DNA from: Tenebrio molitor
Taxonomy: Eukaryota > Arthropoda > Insecta > Coleoptera > Tenebrionidae
Direction: 5' to 3'
DNA: 64,000 bases
NCBI RefSeq assembly: GCF_963966145.1
Contig: NC_091052.1
Span: 17,918,001 to 17,982,000, forward strand
Shown here: positions 45,590-57,511 of the stretch, in pieces
Numbering within the stretch: position 1 is the stretch's first letter
Layout: each line of letters opens with the position of its first letter
The notes under the pieces: generated by a model
Seen by the model: only the letters and a program-made list of their open reading frames with translations
Told to the model about the DNA's origin: nothing
Databases searched by the model: none
Made by a program: the position numbers and the translations under genes

Positions 45590-45790
45590 CTTCTAATTTA
45601 GGAAGTTGTCCATTATAAATGAATTTCAGGAAGAAAATAAAAATTATCTAAATTACCATTTAGTTTAAATTATGGTTAGGGGTATATTATTAGTACTCCT
45701 TCATAATAAATTTTACATTAAGTAAATTTACTTCAGCCTAAATGTATCTGACACGGAATAATATTTGATTTATAAACTATTTGACAATTA
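45590..45790. promoter_or_regulatory. Conserved upstream module of receptor D
   Basis: CATTATAAATG, GGGGTATATTATTAGTA (45679-45695), ATAAATTTTACATTAAG with AAATTTAC (45706-45731) and ATTTGACAATTA, in the common order and orientation. Confidence 0.65.
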
Positions 45791-45830
45791 AAAGTAACTG
45801 AAGACAGAAATAAGGTAGCAGATAATTGTA

Positions 45831-48365
45831 GATTTTTTTGTATAGGAGCATAAAAAGCGAAGAATATGGATTTATAACATAAATTATTTTACATAAAGAT
45901 TTTTCATGTTCTACGTCGTAGTAAGTACTCAAAGAAATTTTTAAGTTCTAGCGTAATTTGCGAAATGCGTTTTTTCCATTACATAATGCTGCACTAAAGA
46001 TATGTAGTATTTAAAATTATGTGAAATGTAATTCATAAAATGCATGTGAACACTAAATTTTGCATTAATCACGACGTTTGTTACCAACTATTTTTCTTCA
46101 ATTATTACACTTTCTATTTGCGATCAAATCATACCACAAAATTCTGTAGTTTTCATTTACTGCAGTTAATACATGGAAAAAAGAGAAGAATTGTGCATTA
46201 TCCAAATATTTTGTGGTAATTTAATTAACAAAGTCGATCAAAAGGGTACATTTTGTTAGAAATACACAACCTAACTAAATATCTTTGATATTTCTGCTTA
46301 TTTTTAAGACATCTGGGGCTTTGTATTATTTAAGGAGTTGTCTAGTTCGTTTTAATTTGTTAGTTTTTTTTCGGTATTGGCAATTTTTTTAGTTTTTTGA
46401 TACAAATATATACATAGAATAAGTATTGTGTTAGCAGAAAATAATAATAAAGACAATAATTTTAGTAACGATATTTTATTCAAGACGAGAGGATATTATA
46501 AAACTTGCAAACACATTTAAAACATTAATAAATCATAAACTGCTATATGAATAAGAAAGAATAATATAGTAAAATAAAGTGTATCTGTAGATTTGCCAAG
46601 CAGGTTAATGTTTTTCAATACAAACACTTTTTGCGTAACTAAAATGCTATTATCATTGTTTTGATTTTAATATGCTGAAACATTATCTGGGGAATGTACA
46701 TAAATTCGGAATTAGAGTAAGCTGTGATTTACATATTTTGTCTATTAACGGTTGGTAGACTGTTCAGCACTGACACTTGTCTTATGTCACGATCCGAATA
46801 AACACGTGTACTGTGCTGTCCAAGGTCACTGCTGTGCATGTTGCCAACTTTATAATAAAATCACAGTCTACTCTAATTCCGAATTTATTTGCAGGCGCGG
46901 TAGTATTTCTATATGGTTTTAAATTTACGGTGTAATGTAAGAATTGATCCATCCTGCATTTTTGTAAAAATTCACATAATTTGCTTGCATTTTCTCTCCA
47001 CTCAATAATTTAAAAAATGTTTTGAATGTTCGTCTGCCTTCCGGGAAAATTACAATATCACTCTCACCAGTACTCATTAATGATGCATTATGCACCAACA
47101 TTTAATAACAGCTAGCAAACGGCTGCACCCAAACAAGTACTGAATTAATAATTCAATTGTAGTTACCCTTTCTTTACGTAAATGCGGGCTGTATTTAATA
47201 ACGGCAAAATTAAATTATCTCTCGCTTCGGACTCCTTGACTTACAAAGGGCAGTAATTTCATGAACATCGTTAGTTCGATTATTTGGATCTTTCAGGAAA
47301 GAGGACGAGTTAGCACAAATCTTAAATTAACGAAGAATGGCAAAGAATTTTAAGGATGAAACAGAGTTTTATTCAGTGAAGAAACAGAAGTTAGGGAAAA
47401 TAACCAATAACCAATATGTGAAAAATAGAAGAATGTGGAACCTCACAAGAATCCGTGCGAGTTATGTTATTATTGTTAATAAATTATTATGAAATGTATG
47501 ACTCTTCTATTTTTGTTTGAATTAAATTTATTAACAACAATTAGGGATGTGTATGTAGATAGATTTTTGTTGTTATTTTATTACCGTTGATTTAATAACT
47601 ATTATATATCTAAGATTAATAAGTACACATTTTTAATAAAAGTTAAATTATTTTTATTTAAATTTAACATAAAATGCAACCTAATATAGCATTTTCAAAA
47701 TATATAATTTTTACACTGTGTGTAAATGACGTAATCTCTACTTCGTTGTAAGAACATTGCAAATTATTATAGTTATTTAGTTTCATTTTATGTGAGCCAA
47801 AATAAATATGACATTAATTTTAAAAGTTCAATAAACAGTTAACCAGTACAATAAATAACCCACAAGAAAAAATCTTGATAAATTAGCAACTAGTGGTTGG
47901 AGCTGAAACAATGATAATGAAACCGAAAAATAAAAGTGACAAAAGTACCAATTTAACGGAAAAAAATTTTCAGGATACTTGAACTTCACTTGAATGAATT
48001 ACTACCTACTACTTACTAAACATTGTCATCGTGATTATAAAAGTATACTAATAACAAAGGATACATTTTAAAAATAACAAGCAATTTATAACAGGACAAA
48101 TAATATAAAAGTTGATTATGTATCTTCATCAGCTGCTATCAATAAAAATTTATTCTTTGATATCTCTTGATACACGATCGCAACTTCAAAATTTTCATGC
48201 TAAAAATTAACATAAAAAAAATACTTTCTGCAGATAGGTATACCTACAGTTAATTTTGTTCCACGGTTTTTCTGTATTGGTTGGATTATTTTATTTGAGA
48301 TCAGAGAGATCACTGTCATCGATGAACATTTACTAAATGAAGGCAAGTACTGGTAAAAGTGACCC
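45831..48365. other. Intergenic stretch between divergent receptors D and E
   Basis: Very AT-rich. Apart from the MITE at 46703-46885, I find only a short minus-strand piece near 47085-46935 reading GESDIVIFPEGRRTFKTFF. It has no start, no neighbouring exon and no family I can name, so it is not called. Confidence 0.4.
46703..46885. mobile_element. MITE with AATTCGGAATTAGAGTA ends
   Basis: Ends AATTCGGAATTAGAGTA and its inverse, then CTGTGATTT and AAATCACAG, flanked by TA (46701-46702, 46886-46887). Confidence 0.82.
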
Positions 48366-48582
48366 CTAATAATAAATCATCCAGTAATTCGAGTCATTAT
48401 GCATTATAGATGGTCCTAAAGAAGAAATAATTCCAAGTGATTATAGTGTAAAAATTAAATTGTGACAGGTATACTATTAGAACTTTTAATTATTGCTGTT
48501 GTAAAACAGAATAAATTTTACATTAGGAAAATTTACATGAATAGTATTTGTCCCTGCTGATTAATAAGATATTTGACAATTA
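48366..48582. promoter_or_regulatory. Conserved upstream module of receptor E
   Basis: TAATAATAAATCATCCA, GCATTATAGATGG, GGTATACTATTAG (48468-48480), ATAAATTTTACATTAGG with AAATTTAC (48510-48537) and ATATTTGACAATTA. The orientation on the plus strand is the same as at A-D although the gene lies on the other strand and other side. About 310 bp separate it from the start codon. Confidence 0.65.
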
Positions 48583-48891
48583 GCAGGCAGTAGATTAACT
48601 GTGAGAAAAAAACTTCACTACGTTGATGTTTTATTTATGCTTTTCAAGGCTGAGACATTTGTGTGTGGTTCAATTTTGATTTATTTTTTACCATAAAACC
48701 TTTGTCGATAAATTATGGCATATTAAAACAGAAACTGTTACTTATCAACAGAAATTAGATGGTAGTGAATTAATCACACATTAATTACAGACTGCCTCTG
48801 GTATTTTTAATGTGGCGAGTATTTAACCAAAGAACGAATCGATTTTTAATACATTTTGAAAGTGAATTGAAGATCATCGGTTCATGTAAAA

Positions 48892-50235
48892 ATGTCATTA
48901 GACTTAAAGGAATTTGTTAGTTTTAACGTCTCTTGCCTTTACATCTTTGGTTATTTGTCACCGGAATTTAAAAAATCATCCAGAAAGAAGACTTACTATG
49001 GCATTTACTTCGTTTTGTTTTGGGGATTTACTTATGTGTTGTGTCTTGCAAGTCAAATTGCTGATATGGTGGCAGTTTTTGGCGACATCGAGCAAATGAC
49101 AGAAACCTCATTTTTGCTTCTGACCAACACCAATCAAGCACTCAAAATATATGTTTTTATGTTTAACGGCCCAAGAGTGAGAAGGTTAATTAAAAGTCTG
49201 GAAAGGGAAGAATTTCAGCCAAAAACCCGGGTACAATATGAGACAATAGTGGAAGAGATCAAGATGTCTAAGATGATTACGAAAGTGTTTCTATTTATGT
49301 GTCTTGTGACTTGTTGTTTGTGGGGAATTTTTCCATTCTTGGACAGACGTCCTGGTGAGAGTATTAGATTACCTTTGAGTGGATGGTATCCATTTGATAC
49401 AAATAGATCGCCGATTTTTGAGTTGGTTTACGTCTATCAGATTTTTGCGACCTGGATTAATGGCATGGGTAATATAACCATGGATACGTTTTTGTCTGGA
49501 TGCATTATGATAATTTCGAGTCAACTTGCTGTACTAAACGAGGCATTTCGTATCATAAAATTAGAAGAACAGGACTGTGGTGAAATTCAACAGAAACGGA
49601 ACTCCACAAAAAGTTTGGTCCGCAACATTCGTCATTACAAAAATATAATTCAGTAAATAGACAAAGTCAAATATATACTGTTCATGTGAAAAAATCCGAG
49701 TTTTAGATTTGCCGATGAGATGACTGCTCTCTTTAGTGTCAGCATCACAAGCCAGTTTGCCGTTAGCGTTATAATAATCTGCATGACAATGTTTCAAATG
49801 AGTTTAGTGTCACCTGTGAGTCTACAGTTTCTTTCAATGTTGCTGTACCAAGCTTGCATACTTTTGGAAATTTTTCTTTGGTGTTATTATGGCAACGAAG
49901 TCATTGTGCAAGTATGAAACTTACACTTTAACCATTATCCGATCTCACTTTGAGCTTTTTTAGAGTGAAAAACTTACAGAGTCAGCTTACACGTGTGAGT
50001 GGATTGATGCTCCTAAAGAATTTAAGCAAAATTTACTATTTTTTATGACACGCACTCAGTTTCCTTTGAAATTATATGCAGGAGGTTATTTCACTTTATC
50101 ACTAACGACTTACATGGCCGTATGTGTGTTTTATGTATGTTTCCACTTAAATGATGACTGAATTTTCAGATATTGAAATCGTCGTGGTCATATTTTGCAG
50201 TTTTAAACAGCGTACATTCGCAACAAATTTCCTAA
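48892..50235 (+). CDS. Odorant receptor E (7tm_6 family)
   Basis: Four exons read 48892-49652, 49707-49911, 49964-50119 and 50170-50235, giving 395 residues in one frame. It belongs to a different subfamily from A-D: the N-terminal half is one long exon. Marks seen: FGDIEQMTETSFLLLTN, LPLSGWYPFDTN, FELVYVYQIFATWINGMGNI, ILLEIFLWCYYGNEV, FFMTRTQFPLKLYAGGYFTL and the closing ILKSSWSYFAVL of the last membrane segment, all typical of insect odorant receptors. Introns are 50-54 bp with GT-AG ends. AATAAA lies at 50357-50362. Expected to act with Orco in olfactory neurons; ligand unknown. Closest relative in the window is F. Confidence 0.94.
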
Positions 50236-51479
50236 ATACAAATTGTCTGGAATAGAGTTGATCGTAAAGAACGTTTTGTTAATGACATGGTATGGTGTGG
50301 AATAATTCTGGTGTATACTTTAGAAGGGTCACTTGTATTAGATAAGTCATAGATCCAATAAAAGTCTAGTCGCAGACATTTTTTTGATGGTAAAAACTAG
50401 TTTGTTGTAAAAAGCAATAATCATAAAACTAATAAAAATACTTGATCTCCCAAGCTTTCGGGAAGGATGTAAGGCGGTAGTTGATAAGCTGTTCTGATTT
50501 AAAAAAGAGTAACCAAACTATTTTGAGAGTTGCTGAAAGAAAGAAAAAAATAGTTATTTTTGTATTAAGTGCGCAAAATGATTGTTTTTTGTTGGCGCAT
50601 GAGAATGAGTTTTTGGTCGAGACCGTCAGGTCGAGACTTCAAACTCATTCGAATGCGCCAACAAAACAATCATCTTGCGCACGAAATACAAACACTATTT
50701 TTTCTATAACCGCTTTTTAAACTTTTGCTAATAAAACTGACACTTACTACAAAACGATCAGACATTCAAGCTGTCCGCTTGCGCTGGTTACTTGGTTACG
50801 AATTTTTGTAAAATTTTCCTTGGGTGTTTTAATATCGAGTGTTCAAATGAAATCCTGGGCTGGGAAGGCGTTGGAAACCGTCAATTGTTGTGCTTTTTTA
50901 AAGTGTAGATTGACAGTTATAATTCAATAATTAGAGCATGTTGACAGCTAACCTAAAATGTATAAACAAAAAAATATTTCTGTTTTTGTTCGTTCTTTGC
51001 AATGTTGTTCACAAAAAATAGAGTAATAAACGATTCCAATTCTCGAAGCAAATATCTAAGGACATCCTTTGCTGAAAACAAACATGTTCAATTATGTTCC
51101 GATTAAACAGATCTGATGTTCCAATTAGGGCATTTTCAAGCACAGTGTCTGGGATTTTATTAAAGTTGTTCATCTCAATGCATATGATGGTACCCATGAA
51201 ACGAAACTTTGAAATGCCAAAACTGTACCTACACCTGCACAGCGTTTCCTTTCCAGTGGTTCACCATGTAAATTGTCGCGTTTTAAAATTGGATAGTAAC
51301 CCACGATGTCAGAAATTATAAACATCAAATACGCGTCTGGAGATTATTTCAGCAAGATTTTACAAATTTTGGGAAGTGGAGAACTTTTTGGTAAATTAAT
51401 TACCTGGAAAAATGTTTAGATCTAAATAAAGCACAACTTGACATAAATATGAGTTTTTATTGCAGACGTTCACAATAAA
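50236..51479. other. Stretch without a gene
   Basis: Contains the hairpin at 50536-50710 and, at 50833-50882, an inverse copy of a likely transposon end also present at 55235-55285 (GTTCAAATGAAATCCTGGGC). Confidence 0.4.
50536..50710. repeat. Long hairpin with GTCA tip
   Basis: Arms of about 80 bp (AGTGCGCAAAATGATTGTTT, TTGGCGCAT and AATGAGT with their inverses). The tip on the plus strand is GTCGAGACC-GTCA-GGTCGAGAC: a GNNA loop, four base pairs, then CGAG facing CGAG. Confidence 0.72.
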
Positions 51480-51700
51480 TGCTGAAAATGTGCACCCTCT
51501 TGTTGTAAGCATAGCGTAGCCCGCCTTCTAACTCCATTTCTGACACGGTAATATTATATAGACAGGTATTCCGTCGAGCGCGAAATGCCGGCACTCGAAC
51601 ACTCGACACTGGTGTGCGAGAGAGATAGCCATAGGGAGTTTGCAGAGTCGCGTACCAAGTCGGGATAAAAATTAATAAAAACGAGTTGTTTATGCACACA
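51480..51700 (-). pseudogene. Mariner-like transposase C-terminal relic
   Basis: The minus strand near 51535-51476 reads GVRRRATLCLQQEGAHFQHL followed by L and a stop, the usual end of DUF4817-type mariner-like transposases. Upstream sequence is decayed. Confidence 0.6.
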
Positions 51701-51828
51701 TTTTGGAACTTGGTCTACTTTCACCGTTTTGTGACAAATAGCGTCTAATTATTATTGTAAAATGGGACGAAATAAAACAGCAATAAATGATAAAATAAAT
51801 ACATACACTCGTATTCAATACAATTTAA

Positions 51829-52256
51829 TTACCGTGATTGAAGCCTAGATTCTTTTTTCTTTTTTGATGAAAGTTTATTGCAGTTTTTAAATTCGGTTTT
51901 GTAAAATTGTTTTATTCTCATACACACAAAAAAATAGAGTAATTTAGAAATTATATCTTCCTGATGTCTTTGACATGGAAATTCAATCAACAAACTTTTA
52001 CTCGAAAAAACATCATCTATTGTTCGGTCAAACACATCAACCGCATTAATATATTTCTTCAATATTGCTTCTACACGTTGAAAAAATTTGAAAATGTTCA
52101 CATTTGGATGGTTCAATTCACCTCGAGACTTAATTTCTGTTAAAGAAGCAGACACATTTGCTTCTTGCAGTACTGTTTTATACAAATTTTGACGACAAGT
52201 CGAACATTGTGATTGTTTATACACTTTTTTGCAAACGAAACCCGTCAAATAATATA
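51829..52256 (-). pseudogene. THAP9/P-element-like transposase C-terminal fragment
   Basis: The minus-strand frame reads YYLTGFVCKKVYKQSQCSTC, then SLTEIKSRGELNHPN, FKFFQRVEAILKKY, and a basic end with SSKKKKESR. The G-V-K pattern followed by CxxC and K-RG-L-P matches the C-terminal region of THAP9/P-type transposases. The catalytic part is missing: the fragment is cut at 52257 by what looks like a mariner-type end (CAGTGAGCGGCAAAAGTATG after TA). No partner end was found. Confidence 0.6.
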
Positions 52257-52257
52257 C

Positions 52258-52500
52258 AGTGAGCGGCAAAAGTATGGAACAAATTCAATAAAAAATAAAC
52301 AAAATTTTTTTCAAAAAAATATTAGAACCGGTCAATTTTAGTTTATAAAAATACATATTTTAATACAAAATAAAATTCCAAGCAGTCATTTGTTTTCGAG
52401 TTATGACGTCATCGATAGTTTTTTTAAATGGAAACCCCTTATTTTTCTTGATTCTGATAGCCTTTTTATTGCCTAAACGTCAGTATAAAAATTTTGTTAC
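52258..52500. mobile_element. Likely transposon end, partner not found
   Basis: CAGTGAGCGGCAAAAGTATG follows TA, then an AT-rich subterminal region with GAGTTATGACGTCATCGATA. A similar phrase (AAAGTTATGACGTCATTAAT) is at about 29690. Confidence 0.4.
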
Positions 52501-52559
52501 CTTACATAAGGAAATTTTTGAGAAAAAAAATAATAAATTTGCAAAAAATAAATTTTTTG

Positions 52560-52805
52560 TTCGACACTGTCAGAATTTGAGAATTTTCTCCTGTGTGAAC
52601 GGATTTTGATAAATTTGACAACTTGTCAAAACGAAACATCAAGCTAATTTTAAACATCAAGCTAATTTTAAAGATTTTCAGCGATTTGGAGCCTTTGGGG
52701 GGCTCATCGAACAAAAAAACGTTGTATTCAACTCGTTCTTGTGTAATCTGGGCTTTTTGTGGCACTCGTGGACCTTTAAAACTCACGAACTCGTTAAATA
52801 AACTA
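52560..52805. repeat. Hairpin-bearing dispersed repeat, copy 2
   Basis: Inverse of 42175-42440, with a local duplication of AACATCAAGCTAATTTTAAA at about 52635-52673. Confidence 0.65.
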
Positions 52806-53680
52806 CTATTATAACGAACAAAAACAAGTCGAAAAATGTGTTACTAAGTACTTAAAATTATGGAATTCAATGTTCGAATTGCCATCCCCTAGCTTGTTGA
52901 CAATAAGCAAGTTTATGAAGAAATTCCCCCTGTTTTAGTACTGAAAATGTAATATTTCATATACATATACATAATACATTTTTGCAAAACAACAAGTCAG
53001 TATTGTGTCAAAAAAGTAATGTCGTCTTGCCGTCACAATCAAGAGCAATTACACTGAAACTTAATTTTTTTTTAAATGCTAATTTGATTATTGCAAAGAC
53101 TCGTTGAAATAGAGCCTTGTTAGCACAGTATTATACAAAAGAAAATAGAAAAAAGAGGTGTTTTCCAATTGTTCGTAGGAACTGCACAACATTAATTTTT
53201 TGACCTACTGTACATCCTTGGGAACACAAAATAATGATACTTTTTCAATGTTTTTTTGGCTTATATAGCCACTTTTGCACATAAGCACAAAACACGTTTT
53301 CTCCCTACCGGTTAGAAATGTAGGCTGTGGATACCTCATTTGAGGTGAGAAAATTCAACTTTCTCGCTAAGGTAAGAAAGTTAATCATGAAATGTTTATG
53401 GTAAAACTGTACCAAAATACAAATGTCAAAAGTGTCAAAAGTGAAATAAGTTATTGATAAATGAAAGCCAATTCAATGAAGTAAGTTGGTAGGTCAATCA
53501 TATAATCTGGAAAATAAACAGATAAGCTAGGTAGGTAGATTACTTTACCCTGTTTATATCAAATTTTCGAACAAACCTCAAATCTTCAAATTTTCGTTTT
53601 AATCACGAATATAACCATCTTTTTTGACTTTTTTCAACAAAGTTGTGCCGGTAGGGAAAAAAATTGTATTCAAATCTTGT
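52806..53680. other. Stretch without a gene
   Basis: AT-rich, no supported frame. AAGAAAGTT and AACTTTCTC inverse pieces occur near 53355-53395. Confidence 0.35.
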
Positions 53681-53777
53681 TAAGAAAGTGTCCTTGCAGA
53701 CCTTAGGCACTTACAAACCTCGTCTACGACTCGGTTTATAATCTTTGCCTGCGGTCTGCAAGAAACGACTTTCTTAC
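53681..53777. repeat. Hairpin with GTA tip
   Basis: Arms TAAGAAAGTG with CTTGCAGACC, and their inverse GGTCTGCAAG with ACTTTCTTA. The tip at 53717-53735 is fully paired on the minus strand as ACC, G-A/A-G, GTC-GTA-GAC. Confidence 0.72.
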
Positions 53778-53930
53778 CTTGGTTTGAAATATACTATTTC
53801 ATGACTGATGTAGCGATCCGAATTACTTCCAGGAGGAAAATAATAACTAATGAAATACAATGAAAATTGCGGAATAAGTGTAGTTTAGGCGCGAAACTAA
53901 TGGAAGAGCGAGACTCCTTATAGCTATCTT

Positions 53931-55063
53931 TCATAACTTGTCTCTCTCGCACACCGTCGAGCACTCGTGATTGTGATTTCTGATGACATGCTCAAGAACC
54001 ACTGGATGTTCATTTATTTGATCAGTTTTCATCCGTATTCTGTTTTGAAGTTCTGCCAGATCATTTATGGGGGTGTTATAAATGGAATTTTTCAGAAATG
54101 GCCACAAAAAAAAAATCGCAGGGTGTGAGATCACAAGATCTGGGAGGCCAGTTATTGAGTGTGTTTCGACTAATAAGCCTGTCAGCGTAGAAATTGGATA
54201 AGAAGTTTATTGTAGCGCCAGTTGTATGCGCTGTTGCGCCATCTTGTTGAAAATACCCATAAATTAGTTCATCATCATGAAGTTCATTTAAAAACGGTGT
54301 TAAAATTTCAGCACGATATCTTTCTTCATTGATATTGCCTGCAAATATGTTTGAGATAATAAACATGAGTAACAAATGATTACAGTAATTTACCTTGGAA
54401 AAAATATGGGCCAATAATCCTACGTTGGCTAATAGCAGCCCAAACTCCAATTTTTTGGGGGTAATGTGGAGCTTCAGTAAAAAAATGTGGATTTTGTGAA
54501 CTCCACATTCTCATGTTCTGTGAGTTTATGTAGCCTGACAAATGAAAATATGCTTCATCTGTAAAGAATGTTTTTTCTAAAACATCATCAGCTATTGTGT
54601 TTAAAAACCAGTGACAATAGTTTAGTCTTTGGGGCAAGTCATTTACATGTAATTCTTGGACAGCGGTGAGCCGATATGGAAATAAATGCAGATCTTCTTT
54701 TAAAATTTTTTGACAAGTTCCAACAGAAAGATCAACCTGTTGTGACAAATGCCGAATTGAAGTTGTAGGTGAATCTTCCATTATTTGTTGAACATTCCCA
54801 ATTATTTCCTGAGTACGTTTCTTTACTTGGCCACTTCCTTCTTTTCGTCCAATAGTACCACTTTCTCGAAAATTATTTAAACAAAGATGGAGAGTTTGTC
54901 GAAATTGCTCATACACAATTGCAACAATCGGAAATCGTTCCTGGAACTCCTCAAAACATGCACTGACAGAATATTCCCAGTTGCCATCAACTTTTGTTCC
55001 GTTTCGAAAATAGGCTTCCACCATGAAAACTTTATGTTCTCGTAACAAAACCATTGTAAACAC
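53931..55063 (-). pseudogene. DD41D mariner-like transposase with one intron, nearly intact
   Basis: Exon 1 is 55063-54394. A 55-bp GT-AG intron (54393-54339) follows, then exon 2 from 54338. The N-terminal part holds VFMVEAYFRNG and a second binding region with IRHLSQQVDLSVGTCQKIL. The first catalytic aspartate is in KTFFTDEAYFHLSGY, the second in YFQQDGATAHTT, the third in SCDLTPCDFF. There are 41 residues between the second and third (DD41D, as in the rosa/visitor-type mariner relatives). The only damage seen is a single-base length change in a T run at about 54105-54115. After it the frame continues FLWPFLKNSIYNTPINDLAE and ends ERDKL at 53931. Terminal repeats were not identified with confidence. 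Confidence 0.82.
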
Positions 55064-55794
55064 ACCTTGGCTGGGTTTTAAAAAAACCGAAAATCAAACT
55101 ATTGAAATTCTCGAAAGCACTGGGAGACCACAAAAGACGAAGTTCGAAAAACCACAAACGTATGTCAATGACATAAACAAATGTCATTCATGTCAAACGG
55201 CGGGAAATTCAGACTACACTGTTACAAACGGTTTGATTTTTCCAACGCCTACTCAGCCCAGGATTTCATTTGAACACACGATATTTTTTTTCACGGTAAA
55301 AACAGTGAAAAAAAATATTAAAGCATCCAAGGAAACTTTTTGACAACTATTTTTGATCTATCAAAAAATGACATAGTTTGCAACTCGATAACGATGCAAA
55401 AATGTCACGTTTTTTTGACGGTTGTAGAAAAAATATATTTTAACAACAAATTTGAAATTACGTAAAGAAATAATGTATATTTTATTTAAATAACATGGAA
55501 CAATTATAATATATTATTCAACGAGTGAGTAATATTAATTACTCGCGAGTAAAATATGCACTTTTTCTACGACTATGAAGAGAAATTGATAAATAAGTTT
55601 TATTATTAAATAACTAAAACTGACGTTTTACAATTATTACTTTGCATACTTGATAGCATTGGATCAAAATTTGTGATTGGATTTCATAAACTAATTGCTA
55701 TGATAGGTACGAGGGGACATTTTTATGTTATGTTAGTTATGAAGAAAAAGAGTTGGGAGAAATGTAATATTTTATATTTCTTGATATGAGCCAT
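55064..55794. other. Stretch without a gene
   Basis: Contains GTTCAAATGAAATCCTGGGC (inverse) at 55249-55268, also found at 50840-50859; it may be the outer end of the transposon at 53931-55063. Around 55500-55620 there is similarity to 640-790. Confidence 0.4.
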
Positions 55795-56520
55795 TAACAT
55801 TTATTACAATGTTTTTCCTATAAGGCTATGCAAAAAAAAAGTCTCAAACAATTCCTCCACGGTTTCTTTCTGGTATTCATCCGACGAAAATCAACGTCCC
55901 CCTAAGTGCTATTTACATTTAGGAAAGAGATAATAATAGTCACTCGGTGCTAAATCTGGGCTGTAGGGTGGATGCTCCATCTCTACAAAATCGCACTCGT
56001 CGATTACTTAACGGATTTGAGGAGCTTTGTGAATAGTGCAATTGACATGAACCAGCATAATCTTTTGATCAGAGTTTTAGGGCCTTCGCTGTATGGATGT
56101 TTTCAACTTTCTGATTATTTCCTTATATACTTCTGTAATTGTAGAGCCTTTTTTGTGTATTCAATCAGTAAGATTCCTTTCATATCCCAAAACACCGTCT
56201 CCATCAGCTTTCCTGATAAATTCTGCGTTTTTGCCTTTTGACGGTGGAGATCCCTTGTGGATCCACTGATTGTTTTCTTCGTAAATGTGTTGCCGACACA
56301 GTTTTTGTTCGAGACTACGCAAGTTCGAAATTCAACGTGCTGAGACCTTATTCAGCCCTAAATCTTCATGCACAATTTTTAATACTGCATCGGCAATCAT
56401 TGAAACTCTTATTCTTCGATCTGCTAAGACCAAAACCTCAACTTTCTTGATGTTGGTTGTTGGTTCTTGCTTCAACAGGTCCTTTGCGTCTTGGATCGTC
56501 TTGAACTGATCCCTTACCAC
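55795..56520 (-). pseudogene. Mariner transposase relic
   Basis: From 56520 the minus strand reads ADRRIRVSMIADAVLKIVHE and DLGLNKVSAR (second binding region). It then reads QWIHKGSPPSKGK, KLSGKLMETVFWDMKGILLI and, near 55975, MEHPPYSPDLAPSDYYYLFP with the third catalytic aspartate. Stops and frameshifts separate these parts and the N-terminus is missing. Confidence 0.82.
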
Positions 56521-56866
56521 ATCGAAATTATTGGGACCAAAATTTTATCGTAAAATACGACGGCACATCTTTCCCATGCAGATTAATCATTCTCTGGTAA
56601 ATATTCTTGGGTCCATTTCTTTTTCTCGTCAAGTATTTAATTACGATTATGTTCTAGCTGAATTTCACTAATTTTTTGTTAGTTAAGGCTACACAAAAAC
56701 AACAAAATTTGCGATCGTCACTTCTTTTCGTCATGGCTAAGAACATAATATAAAAAAAATCTTCCCACGTTTTTGCCTTGAGTTTTGAAATTATTACAAC
56801 TAGCCGTGGATAATGAACCCTGTTATCTAATTTAAAAAAAAACACTTTAATAATTACAGTATTATA

Positions 56867-57036
56867 CAGGGTCATTATAAATTATTGTCCCATCGCAGTT
56901 GGCGTTGAAAACCCAGACAAATTTGGAATGTGCCGCTAGCTTTGCAACGTTAGACAAACTAATAGACAAATTTACACTACCTATCGGTGATGCTAGACAC
57001 ACTCATGTTATAAAGCTTGCGGCACATTCAACTATA
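56867..57036. mobile_element. Truncated MITE of the GGGTCATTATAAATGATTG family
   Basis: CAGGGTCATTATAAATTATT after TA, then CGTTAGACAAACTAATAGAC and GGCACATTCAA as in 60795-61024. The right end is missing. Confidence 0.72.
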
Positions 57037-57511
57037 AGTATAAGTATAAAAATATTTGTATTATTATTTGTTGAAAGAAGGCACTGAACTAACGCATTTG
57101 AAACTACAGCTTTCCCATTTTTGGTATTTTGCAAAAACTATTTGGTTTCTGTAGTACGTAGGCTGTAGTGTGTTGTTAGCCATGGCCGTAACCTTAACAA
57201 ATGGCAATTAGCGATTCTATAAAATCCCTAGTATTGCTTTTGTATTAGATAAAAATAATAATTAATAACTAATGAAGTTACATATATCCAATTATTCTGC
57301 TTAAAAACGGGAAGATCTTTTTGACGTCATTACCTCACAAGCTTTATTACATCCTCGAACATATGAATAAGATTAATGTCCTGTTGATTCCTGTCATCAA
57401 CTACAAAGTTACTAAGAAGAATATTTATGTAGATTAAAATTCCTAACAAAGAGTGAAACAAGCTGCAGACTTTTCAAAGCAATTTTGGCTAACTCTATGT
57501 TTGTATTTATA

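Larger units (their letters stand above)
41815..45830. repeat. Segmental duplication unit carrying receptor D
   Basis: Partner of 29236-34450. Private insertions here are the hairpin repeat at 42175-42440 and the mariner at 42582-43678. Confidence 0.72.

Noticed and set aside
46935..47085. Minus-strand peptide with GESDIVIFPEGRRTFKTFF
   Set aside because: No start, no partner exon and no family recognised.
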